The translations under genes were made by a program, and so were the position numbers. The notes beneath the pieces are model-generated. The model did not search any database. It was given only the letters and a program-made list of their open reading frames with translations, and was not told where the DNA came from. This document shows positions 39,570 through 51,600 of a DNA stretch of 64,000 nt, piece after piece; position 1 is the first letter of the stretch, and every line of letters starts with the position of its first letter. Source of the DNA: Ovis canadensis (Eukaryota; Chordata; Mammalia; Artiodactyla; Bovidae); assembly GCF_042477335.2 (NCBI RefSeq), contig NC_091247.1, positions 38,553,501 through 38,617,500 on the forward strand, written 5' to 3'.

Positions 39570-39629
39570 TTAATCATCTCCTCCACAGAGAATGAGCAGC
39601 ACCTTCCTGTAGTCTCCGGATGTGTCACC
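39570..39629 (-). CDS. ANXA4: ANXA4 terminal coding exon (exon 13 by annexin convention)
   Basis: 60 nt: [19 protein letters not shown] and TAA. The acceptor is a polypyrimidine-rich ccaccag before 39629. It is too short to appear as a long frame but is fixed by the GGDD terminus shared by annexin A4 orthologues. The 3' UTR follows toward lower coordinates. Confidence 0.97.
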   Translation of the reverse strand, partial: GDTSGDYRKVLLILCGGDD

Positions 39630-42600
39630 CTGGTGGAGGTGGGGGTGGGGTGGGGAAGAAAAGCAGAGTTACAGTCAGAGAAACAGGCTTCAAAATAGAA
39701 TATACAGCTCAAAGTCACCTAGGTTAACTTTTCCAGTCTTGCCTGGATTTTTCTAGGAGAGGGTTTTGTTTTTTTTTTTTAATGATATTGGTTATTTTTT
39801 ATTACAAAAGAACACTTGTTCAATGTAGAAAATAAAGACATAAAAGAATATAAAAATCATCCATAATTCCAACATCTAGAGATCACTATGCCTAGCATTT
39901 TAGTTTTTGTATATCCTTCCTGACTTTTTTCTATGCATCTAGATTCCTACATGATGAGATTGTAGGACTCGTCTGTATTCTGCTTTTTTACTTAATATTG
40001 CTGATTTCCCATTATTAAATATTCCTCCACAACATCATTCCTTAATGGTTACAGAGTGTTCCATTTTACACAGGTAAAATAATTTATTTGATCTCCCCCC
40101 ATTGACTGAGCGACTTCACTTTCTCTTTTCACTTTCATCCATTGGAAAAGGAAATGGCAGCCCACTCCAGTGTTCTTGCCTGGAGAATCCCAGGGATGGG
40201 GGAGCCTGGTGGGCTGCCGTTTATGGGGTCACATAGAGTCGGACACGACTGAAGCGACTTAGCAGCAGCAGCAGCAGCATTGGGTATTTATGTTGTTTCC
40301 AATTTTTCACTATTAAAAACACAGCTGTAATAAACAGACATTTTTGTACATTTTCTTAACACTTTATTCAGAATAACTTTTCATAAAATGGGAATTGCCA
40401 GATTAATGATCGTGCACTTTCCTTTAATATGGTTTGCAAAATAGCCTTCTAGAAAGAAGAAATAATTTTTTATGTAGAATTTTTCATGGTCTAAATAATA
40501 GATCAGTTTTTGTTAGTGCTTCATGGGTGACTAGAAAAGATGGGATTGGATTCAAAGTTTAATGTTTATTATTTAAACCTTAATATACTCTTGTTGATAC
40601 TTTGCCTCATTGATCTGTCAAAAGATAAGGATTTGTTAAACGTATCCAGCAAAGTATCCCCATCAACATCTTCTTCTGAAGTCTCAAGTTTCTTATTTGT
40701 ATATTTGAACGCAATACTGTTTGGCACCTAAAGTTTCATGGTAATTTAATTTTGGTTGTGATGTGTAGTTTTTATCAATATACAGTGATCCACTTTTTCT
40801 GTTTAATACTTTTCCCCCTTAAATTCTTTTTTTTTCTTTCTGGCCATGCTGCACAACACGAGGGATCCCAACTAGAGACTGAGCTTGTGCTCCTTGCACC
40901 GGGAGCCCAGAGTCAGCCACTGGACTGCCAGGGAAGTCCTGAATTCTTTTTACTTATAGTATAACCCCTGCTTTCCTTTTATTTGTCTAATATTCTTTTC
41001 CCTGGCTTTTTTTTTTTAAGCTTCTTATATATCACTGTATTTCTGCTGTTCTTTATAAACAACATGCAGTAGGATTTTGTATTTTTACCTAATCTGGGAG
41101 TTTATTTATTATCATAACTTATGTTTTTAACCTCATTTCTGTCTTTTTTTTATTATTTACATATTTTCTATTTCTAACCTGCTCCTTTTGGCAATTGTTA
41201 TTGAATGGGCCATCTAGTCTTTATTTTTAGACTTTCCAGTGTTGTATGATATGAGTGTGTGTAAACACATATATTTGCATATTTATACATATACAAACAC
41301 ATAATGTAAATATATTTGTTGAGCTGTTTTCCCAAGTCAATATTTTTTACCCCATCATTTTAGGGTCTGTGTAGTATTTCATTGTATGGAATTTCCATAA
41401 TTTGAGTCATCCCCTATTAGTTAATAAAAATGAAAATAATATGTAATAAACTCTGTAACCACTAAGCAAGAATTTCCTGTTCCCCTCTTCCTCCAGCCTC
41501 TTATAACCTCTAGTGTACTTTCTGTCACTATGAATTTACCTAGTCTAAATATTTCATGTAAGTAGAATCATATACAGTATTTGTCCTTTTGTGTCTGGTT
41601 TATTTCACTTAGCATGTTTCCAGAGCTCATCCATGTGTCAGAAACTTCATTCATTTTATGTATGTATCTACCACATTGTAAGAATTCTTATCTTATTAGA
41701 TATGATTTGTAAATATTTTCTCCCACTCTGTGCATTAGGGAACCTTTATCTTATTATTTCCTCTAAAGAAATTCTGCTGCTGCTGCTGCCACTAAGTCGC
41801 TTCAGTTGTGTCCGACTCTGTGCGACCCCATAGACAGCAGCCCACCAGGCTCCCCCGTCCCTGGCATTCTCCAGGCAAGAACACTGGAGTGGGTTGCCAT
41901 TTCCTTCTCCAATGCATGAAAGTGAAAAGTGAAAGTGAAGTCGCTCAGTCATGTCCGACCCTCAGCGACCTCATGGACTGCAGCCTCTCAGCCTCCTCCA
42001 TCCATGGGATTTTTCCAGGCAAGAGTACTGGAGTGGGGTGCCATTGCCTTCCCCCTCTTAAACACTAACAACAGCTAAATAAGAGGTATAGTTTATTTTT
42101 TAAACATTTATTGCCAAATTGCCTCCTAGGAAAGTTAGACTAGTTTACAGTGCTTCCGTAATAGATGGTGAGTTTTCCCCAAGCCTTTCTCAAAGCTGGT
42201 TATGATCTCTTTAAACTTTGTTAAGGTATTTAGTGAAAAATGATGATCCGTTCTTGTTTGTAATCTATTACGTATTAGTGAAATTAAACATTGTCCATAA
42301 TAGTGTCCATTTTGTGTTTCATCTTTCATAGAGCTCATGTTTTCTTTTTGTCCAAGTTTTCCTTTTGGATTTTTTTTCCTTTTTCTTAGTAATTTGTACA
42401 AGCTCTTCAGATAGGGATATTAACCCTATATTATATGTTACAAATATTTTCCCATAGCTTCGTTTACGGTCATCTTTGAATCTTACAATTGTTTTACTTA
42501 CAGCTAGCTAAATTTCAGCACTGCAAAATAAAATGACCTCACAGGTTGTACAGAAATAGAAACAAGTTTCTAAATGCCTTGTAGACATAGTTAGAAACTC

Positions 42601-45600
42601 TGCAGTTCAAATCACCCAGTAGCTACACCTCTCCAAGCTATGAGTAGGATTCAGAATATTTAATTCACAGATCAAATCCTGACTTGACATTTACTGTGCT
42701 GGCAACACCAGCTTCTAGGGACATGAGTCTTGGTTTCACATTTCATATTCCTTCTGGTTTCCTCAAAGGCAAAATCCCAGTAATGAGGGGTTTTGAGAAA
42801 TGTCAATCATTTCTCATTCGCCATGTTAGGACGAGAAGTCTGGTGCCAGGTAAAGAATAGCAATCCAGGATACCTGTCATGTTTTCCCTTATTTTCAGCA
42901 GACCTCAGCTGGCCCAGGATGAGGTTCTGGATGACTGATTCAGTAGCTTACCTTTCACTGTAAGCAGGCAGAAATGGAAATTTTGCTCTTAAGACCATTC
43001 ATTAAAATATAATCTTTCTCTGTCTTGGATCCACATGAAATAATTACTATATTTAGAAGGCAGATATTTCAGTTTCTAACCAGGCAGAAAGATTCACATC
43101 CATGTGAAAAGGAGAGAGACTGGAAATATTTGAGAGTACCATCTTTAAAGGGAAGGATATCTGACAAGAAGGAGATGATAGGAAGTGTCTAAATACCTAG
43201 GTCAGAACCTGTTCCTTTCATCAGCATTTTCCCCTGGCTCGCATGACCCACCTTGATGAAGGAGTATAGAGACTTTCCATAGAGTCTCTTGAAGTTTGCC
43301 CGGATGTCCAACATGTCAATCTCCGCTCGAGAAACCATCACTCTGATAAGGGTGTCGTCATCGGTGCCCAAGCCCTAAGGAAGAAACCAGATCCCTGCAT
43401 AGAGAGCTGAGCTGGTTTTCAGACAGGGCCCTTCGTTAGTCTATGAAGGCAAGATTATGTATCAGTCTTCCCTTGACGTCCTTTGGACTACAACCTTAGG
43501 GGCCTGTGGAATGTGGCTCCTCTTCACAGAGCTCAAGGCTTTCTCCAACTTATTTTTTCAACCCTCTGTGTGCCAACCAGAGGAGACCACCCTCTGCCCT
43601 TCTAGAGACATATCCTGTGTTCTCCAGCCCGCCTGCCTCACCTACAGTGATCCACCCACCATGTCATCCTTCCCTTCACAGCTTCATCATCCTTCCTACC
43701 ATGTAAAATCCTCTGATGTAAAACTTCCCTTAAGGCTCTGCTTAAATATAACAGTTCCTTATGAATTCGTTTTTGATCCTCACCCCCAAACAAATATTTT
43801 TTTAAAACACCCTTTCCTTTGTTTCCTTATTATGATATTTGGATCCTCAGTGACTGTCTTACATTCTGTTTTGTTCTTATGGTGTTTTGCAAATACCTGC
43901 CTTCCTGTCAAGGCTAGAAGTTCTCTGAGAGCAAGGACAGAATTTGATCTCTCTTGCCCCTCAGCAAGAGTGCTTGCACAGAGTACCATTCATGGTTAGG
44001 CATTGGGGCTCTGAAGCTGGTCTGCCAGGGTTGGCATTCCTGTCCATTAGGACCCTGAGCAAATTGCTTAGCCTTTTTATGCCTCAGTTTTCTCATCTAT
44101 AAAATGGAAGTTGGTAATGGTACGTGCTCCACTGAGCTGTTATGGGGATAAAATTATACATATAAAGCATTAGGAAGAGTGATCACACATTATATAAGTA
44201 CTCAATACATATTATCTAGCATTATTATTAGCAAGCACTCAGTGAAGTATTTGAAGAATTTAACTGAATAGCTCAAGCTGATTTTGGCTACTTTGTGTGG
44301 GGTATGTAAATACACATATGAAGGTGGACATATAAGACCCTCAGAGCCATTCAGATGCCAACAACAAGGCCATTTACCTTCATGGATTTATAAAGCCTTT
44401 CAGCAAAATATGCAGATTTGTTCCTCATGCACTTTACTGTCAAGAGAATAAAAAAAATGAAAAAAATTACAGATAAAATCTACGAGAAAAAAGTGACAGT
44501 TGTTCTCATTGTTTCTACAAGGTCTGAAATAGTATCTCTTGATTGTTTTGTTGGAAAAATGTAGCCAACAATGTTTTATGAGCATAGAATATGCTAAATG
44601 CATTTTCACAGGTGGAAAGTACCCTCAACTTATTGTCAAGTTCCTGAAGAAATACTTAATAAAGGCCATTAAAGCAAAGGCACCAAAAAATTTCAAACAG
44701 ATTGTTGTTATCTGTACCATATGAAATAGTTATTAGGTCTAACCATTCACAGACTTGCAAGAAGCAGTTAGTATAGGATTAACCTTTCCATGTATTGAGA
44801 TATAAAGGCACAAAAGATATAAAAATATATAAAGCCACAATAAAGTACAATATTGTATAAAGTACAATAACAATCAGGCTGTATATAGTATTTCTCACTT
44901 AAAATTCTGGCTCGCATATCATGAGTGCTTTAAAAAAGTTTTTATCCCTGAAAAAAAATTTCTACAACCCATGATGACAAATTGAGAACAAGGAGGAAAG
45001 CCTGTAAACATTTGTTTCTCCACGCCCCATTTCCTATCAGCTTACCTATGGCCAGCAGAGCATCTTCAAAGCTGCCAGATGTTTCAGATTTAATACTCTG
45101 TTCAATATCCTTTTGTGTTATCCTTCTGTATTCATCAAACACTACAAACGATAACAAAATGAAATTATAAAAAATAAAAAAAGAATAGAGGAAACTAAAA
45201 TGTTTACGAGAAAGAGCATTTTTAACTAGACTTTACTGGTTATTCTCTGGCATTTTTCAAGAGGAAACTAGTTAGCAACGTGGGTGAGAACCAGGGTGCC
45301 TATGACAAGTGGAATGGGCCAGAGGAGATGTGGAAGGAATGTCGTGAATCTTGGAAGACATAAGGCAAGTCATTTCCCTTCTGTGGGAATCTGTTTTCAC
45401 CAAATAAAGTGGAGATTTATGACTGGAGTGTATCTGGAAAGATACACTTTCTTTTCTCATTGTTTCTTTAATAAGCAGAATGTATCTTTAATTTATCCTT
45501 TAATTTTTGCCTTGGCAATCACCTGTATATTCATCTTCCTTTCAGCTCATCAAAACTAGAGCAATTCCTATTTACATCAAGACATGGAAGCACCTAAATG

Positions 45601-48600
45601 TCCATCAACAAGTAAATGGATAAAGAAGATGTGATATATATAAATACACACACACACACATACACACAATAGACTATTACTCAGCCATCAAAAAGAATGA
45701 AATAATGCCATCTGCAGCAATATGGATGGACATAGAGATTATCATACTAAGTGAAGTCAGAGGAAAAAAAATATGATATCACTTATAAGTGGAATCTAAA
45801 AAAATGATACAAATAAACTTATTTATATAACAGATGCAGATTCAAAGATATAGAAAACAAACTTATGATTACCAAAAGGAAAATGCAGAGGAGGGAAAAA
45901 TTAGGAGTTTTGGATTAGCAGATAAAAACTACTATATATAACATAGATAAACAATAGTATCCTATTGTAGAGCATAGGGAACTATATTTGGTATCTTATA
46001 ATAACCTATGAAGGAAAAGAACCTGAAGAAGAATATATATACGTGTACACATACACATAACTGAATCACTGCTGTACAGTGGAAAGTAACACAACATTGT
46101 AAATCAACTATATTTTTTAAAAAAATTAGAGCAATTCAACCTTTTCTAACCTTAGTCACATTTGAGAATATCTGGTTGCATCTTTTAACAGACTTTAACA
46201 TAACTAAAAATTCTCCCCTTTCTTAACAAATATTTTAAAATGTTAAGGGTCTTCCCATGTGGCTCAGTGGTAAAGAATCCAACTACCAATGCATAAGAGG
46301 TGAGTTTGATCCCTGAGTAGGGAAGATTCCCTGGAGGAGGAAATGGCAACCCACTCCAGTATTCTTGCCAGGAAAATCCCATGGACAGAGGCGCCTGGTG
46401 GACTGCAGTCCATGGGGCTTGCAAAGAGCCAGACACAACTGAGCAACTAAGCACACACAAACACTTTAAAATGTTATATACATTATTTTCCTCTCTTGCT
46501 CTCTCCTTTGGAGCCTACTTAGAGTGTGTGTCTGTTTTATCTTCTTAACACTGCTTTCTCTGGAATGCTATCCCACAACCCCATCAGTGATTCTCACAGG
46601 ACTGTCAAACCAGGGACACTCCTTTCACTGAACATATACCATAAGGTCTAACAACTGAGTGAGCAGTTCATTCAACTAGGACCAATCAGCCTTACTCTCC
46701 TGGAAATTTTTTGACTGAGCAGACCATGAGGATGGCTAAAGGCACAGTAATTTTTAACCTCAGAGAATGTAAGCATCACCTGGGAAACCCGTTAAACTAC
46801 TTGGGTGTCACTCTCAGAAATTCTAAATCAGCCTATCTGAAGTAGGGGTTCAAGAATCAGCATTGTAATCTTATTTTACTCATTGTTGGCTGTCCTGGGT
46901 TCTCGTTGCTGCACTTGGGCTTTCTCTAGTTGCAGTGGGTGGGAGTTCTTCTCTAGCTGCAGGGCTCGGACTCCTCACTGCGGTGGCCTTTCTTGTTGCC
47001 AGGAGCACAGGATCTGGGGCGTGCCAGCCCAGTAGTTGTGGCACACAGGCTTAGTTGCTCTACAGTATGCGGAATCTTCCCAGACCAGAGATGGAACCCA
47101 TGTCCCCTGCATTGGTAGGCAGATTCTTGGACCACCAGGGAAATCCAAGAATCAGCATTTTTAATGAAAACCTGATTTTTGAAAACTCTGCCTTAGAAAT
47201 GAATCCATGACTCCCTTCTACTGAGATTTCCCAGAACTGCCTTGATTTCCAGTCTTTCTAGAGCTGTTCGGCTCTCTTCAGTACAGTGAACTGCTAGCAT
47301 TTTCCATGTATTTTTTATCCCATTTTATATTGTCTCCTCTTTTCCTATGTAATTATTTAGTGTGTATCACTTGGAATTAAAAAATCCAATTGACACATTT
47401 TCTAAGCCTCAGTTTTCTCTACTCTAAAATGGGGAAAAGAAGAGAAGCAAAAGGCAAAGTAGAAAAGGAAAGACATATCCATATGAATGCAGAGTTCCAA
47501 AGAACAGCAAGGAGAGAAAAGAAAGCCTTCCTCAGTGATCAATGCAAAGAAATAGAGGAAACAAATAGAATGGGAAAGACTAGAGATCTCTTCAAGAAAA
47601 TTAGAGATACTAATGGAACATTTCTTGCAAAGATAGGCACCAATAAAGGACAGAAATGGTATGGACCTAACAGAAGCAGAAGATATAAGAAGAGGTGGCA
47701 AAGAATACATAGAAAATTCAGAAAAGATCTTCACGACCCAGATAATCACGATGGTGGGATCAATCACCTAAAGCCAAACATCCTGGAATGTGAAATCAAG
47801 TGGGCCTTAGGAAGCATCACTCCGAACAAAGCTAGTGGAGGTGATGGAATTCCAGTTGAGCTATTTCAAATCCTGAAAGATGATGCTGTGAAAGTGTTGC
47901 ACTCAATATGCCAACAAATTTGGAAAACTTAGTAGTGGCCACAGGACTGGAAAAGGTCAGTTTTCATTCCAATTCCAAAGAAAGGCAATGCCAAAGAATG
48001 CTCAAACTACCACACAATTGCACTCATTTCACATGCCAGCTTCCCTTGTGGCTCAGCTGATAAAGAATCTACCTGCAATGTGGGAGACCTGGGTTCGATC
48101 ATCCCTGGGTTGGGAAGATCCGCTGGAGAAGGAAAAGGCTACCCACTCCAGTATTCTGGCCTAGAGAATTACATGAACTGTATAGTCCATGGGGTCGCAA
48201 AGAGCTGGACACGACTGAATGACTTTCACTTTCTTTCTTTCACATGCTAGCAAAGTAGTGCTCAAAATTCTCCAAGCCAAGCTTCAACAGTACGTGAACC
48301 GTGAACTTCCAGACGTTCAAGCTGGATTTAGAAAAGGCAGAGAAACCAGAGATCAAATTGCCAACATCTGTTGGATCATCAAAAAAGCAAGAGTGTTCCA
48401 GAAAAACATTTATTTCTGCTTTATTGACTATCCCAAAGCCTTTGACTGTATGGATCACAATAAACTGTGAAAAATTCTTAAAGAGATGGGAATACCAGAT
48501 CACCTGACCTGCCTCTTGAGAAATCTGTATGCAGGTCAGGAAGGAACAGTTAGAACTGGACATGGAACAACAGACTGGTTCCAAATAGGAAAAGGAGTAT

Positions 48601-51600
48601 GTCAAGGCCATATATTGTCACTCTGCATATTTAACTTCTATGCCGAGTACATCATGAGAAAAGCTGGGCTGGAGGAAGCACAGCTGGAATCAAGATTGCT
48701 GGGAGAGATATCAATAACCTCAGATATGCAGATGACGTCACCCTTATGGCAGAAAGTGAAGAGGAACTAAAAAGCCTCTTGATGAAAGTGTAAGAGGAGA
48801 GTGAAAAAGTTGGCTTAAAGCTCAACATTCAGAAAATGAAGATCATGGCAAATAGATGGGGAAACAGTGGAAACAGTGTCAGACTTTATTTTTGGGGGCT
48901 CCAAAATCACTGCAGATGGTGACTGCAGCCTTGAAATTAAAAGACGCTTGCTCTAGACAGCATATGGAAAAGCAGAGACATTACTTTGCCAACAGAGGTC
49001 CATCTAGTCAAGGCTATGGTTTTTCTCGTAGTCATGTATGGATGTGAGAGTTGGACTGTAAAGAAAGCTGAGCGCTGAAGAATTGATGCTTCTGAACTGT
49101 GGTGTTGGAGAAGACTCTTGACAGTCCCTTGGACTGCAAGGAGATCCAACCAGTCCATCCTAAGGGAAATCAGTCCTGCATATTTATTGGAGAAACTGAT
49201 GCTGAAGCTGAAACGCCAATACTTTGGTCACCTGATGCGAAGAACTGACTCATTGGAAAAGACCCTGATGCTGGGAAAGACTGAAGGCGGGAGGAGAAGG
49301 GGACAATGGAGGATGGCAGCACCGACTCAGTGGGCATGAGTTTGAGTAAACTCTGGGAGTTGTTGATGGACAGGGAGGCCTGGCATGCTGCAGTCCATGT
49401 GGTTGCAAAGAGTTGGACATGACTGAGTAACTGAACTGAAAATGGGGAAAATAATGTCTGCTTTCATGGTTATGTTGCAACAAACAATACTTATAATATA
49501 CTAAGCACTGCACCTGGAAGACAGAGAATTAACAAAATTTTAGTTATTATGAATCCTCACTATTGTTGGTTGGTAAGAAAACTACGATGTTTTCTTCTTT
49601 CAAATAATGCTTAAAATATTTTCTTCCAGTGGCTTACAAGCACAAGTTACACCACTGACTTGTGCCTAGAAGTGAAAATTGTTAAAAATATATTAATATT
49701 TGCATTAAATCCACTTCTGAGAACATGCAGTTCCTGAAAAGTATCACCAGGGGGAGATGTGCTTTATTAATAATCAGGCAAGGGAAGGCAAAAGAATAGG
49801 GAGCTGAATCAGAAGTTGGTGGATCTGATGATGCGTGTGTGTGCAGTCGTGTCTGACTCTGCAACCCAGGGACTGTAGCATCCCTGGCTCCTCTGTCCGT
49901 GAAGATTCACCAGGCAAGAATACTGGAGTGGGTTGTCATTCCCTTCTCCAGAGCATCTTCCTGACCCAAGAATTGAACCTGGGTCTCCTACACTGGCGGG
50001 TGGATCCTTTCTGAGCTACCTGGGAAGTCCTGCATCTGATGATAGTTCATGACATTTAATAACTGGAATAATCACTTACTGTCAGTGTGGAATACCTGAA
50101 ATAATTGCAACTTTCAAATATATTGTAGTATTCAAATATTCTACAGCTGTATAGTGCCTTTTCCCCAAAGAACTCAAAAGTACATTACAAAGACAAGCAC
50201 TATCAGAAGCAAAACGGAAACTTTACACATAGGAAACAAAATTTGAAATTATCCACTCTTCATCTTCTGCAACATACTCCCTAAAGAAATTACTTCTATT
50301 AGCTTTTACAACTTGGATGCCAAATAAGAATAAATGTCAACAAATATTTCTATTTTAATACTTGCTGATGTACTAAAGACTTTGTCTTATATAACTAAAT
50401 TTAAATAGAGCTACTTTAGAAAAAAAGATTGACTGTGGAAGTGAGTTTCCTACAAACAGGAATGCCAACCTTCTATGAACATATCTGCTAATTACTCATA
50501 ATTAATCTTCCAGCAATTGACTCTCACGCATATCATTGCACTCAACAGTTTCCAAGCTAAGACATTTAAGACAGTTCAGTATAATTAGGTCTTTGCACCA
50601 AGCAAAGGAATAAAAGTTATCAGTTATGGGTAATATCATTTTCACTGTCTTTCAAATAGTTTCTTTAGAAAAAAAAGCAAGTGCCTTACCATGCAACAGA
50701 TGATTTCGATTCCGAGAACAGAGAACAGTTAGAAATTTCACCTCATCTGTCCCCCATTTCTTCTCTCCAGCCTCATACAGGTCCTGAAGCCAAACAAAGC
50801 ACAAGTTTAAAACGCAACAGAGAAGGTGCCAGGACATCTGTAAATATTTCCAGAACTTCAAAGAGCAGGAGTTGGCTTAGTTTTATTTTCCTGGTGACGG
50901 GGATAGAATTGGTGTTGGCAGTGAGTGGAAATGACTCAGGATTTTTCCTTAGGTATAAGCCTAATGGAACTCTATGATATCTCCCGGAGAGTCAGAGCAA
51001 ACATGTGGACTTTGTGGTTTGTCTTAAGAACCAAAAGGAGTTCTTAGACTTGGGCTGTTCCATATGGTAGCCACTAACCACATGTGGCTATGTGAATTTT
51101 AATTAACCACAGAAAATTTAAAATTCAACCCCCCAGCCATACTAGCCACATGTCAAGTGCTCAATTGCCACATGTGGCTAGTGACTACCCATACTAGACA
51201 CAGAAGCTGTAGAACACTTTCAACATTAGAGAAAGTTCTACTGGACACCACCACTCTAGAATGACTCGTGATTTACTTCTCTCTAGTGGCACATGGCTTC
51301 TCTCCCCACTGTTCATTTACAACCACCAGCTGGCTTGTTAAATTTCTCAAAACACCCTTCACTGATATATTTTGTCGCTCCTTGGGCTTATCTCCATCTA
51401 CTCAGCTGTTTCTTCACCTCCCTCTCTGCTCCCACATGATTAAAGAGTCAGTTCTCAGGACCACGGAATTTTATCATTTTACAGTTGATTTACAATGTTG
51501 TGTTAATTTCAGGTGTTTAGCAAAATGAATCAGTTATACATATACACACTCTTTTCTAGATTCTTTTTCCCATACAGAGGACTGTGGAATTTTAAAGCTG

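Larger units (their letters stand above)
39770..42490 (-). repeat. Old L1-like tract, interrupted by younger SINEs
   Basis: Segments such as ttgtttccaatttttcacta (40,290s), ggtttatttcacttagcatg (41,600s) and gatattaaccctatattata (42,410s) match the antisense of old L1 3' and ORF2 regions. There may be more than one element. Confidence 0.45.
39630..43251 (-). other. ANXA4: ANXA4 intron 12
   Basis: Largely an old L1-like tract (39770-42490) broken by BOV-A2 at 40103 and 41776 and a CHR SINE at 40832. 42,500-43,251 appears unique. I see no extra exon. Confidence 0.65.
43375..44377 (-). other. ANXA4: ANXA4 intron 11
   Basis: Holds an L2-like segment (43720-44000) followed directly by a MIR (44005-44235). 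Two long plus-strand frames (43457-43999, 43506-43706) overlap it and have no recognisable domain. Confidence 0.6.
47385..49520 (+). repeat. MIR SINE split by a BovB insertion
   Basis: The left part (tctaagcctcagttttctc, actctaaaatggggaaaa, to 47438) and right part (aatggggaaaataatgtctg, catggttatgttgcaacaaa, from 49439) together give one MIR in plus orientation, separated by the 2 kb BovB and its target duplication. Confidence 0.75.
45142..50689 (-). other. ANXA4: ANXA4 intron 9
   Basis: Contains an L1 3' end with duplication (45568-46126), a Bov-tA (46246-46464), a CHR SINE (46865-47145), a MIR split by a BovB that itself carries a Bov-tA (47385-49520), and another Bov-tA (49833-50033). 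50,044-50,689 is AT-rich with nothing recognised. Confidence 0.7.

Noticed and set aside
43457..43999. 180-codon plus-strand frame
   Set aside because: It overlaps an L2 fragment, is antisense in an ANXA4 intron, and shows no recognisable domain.
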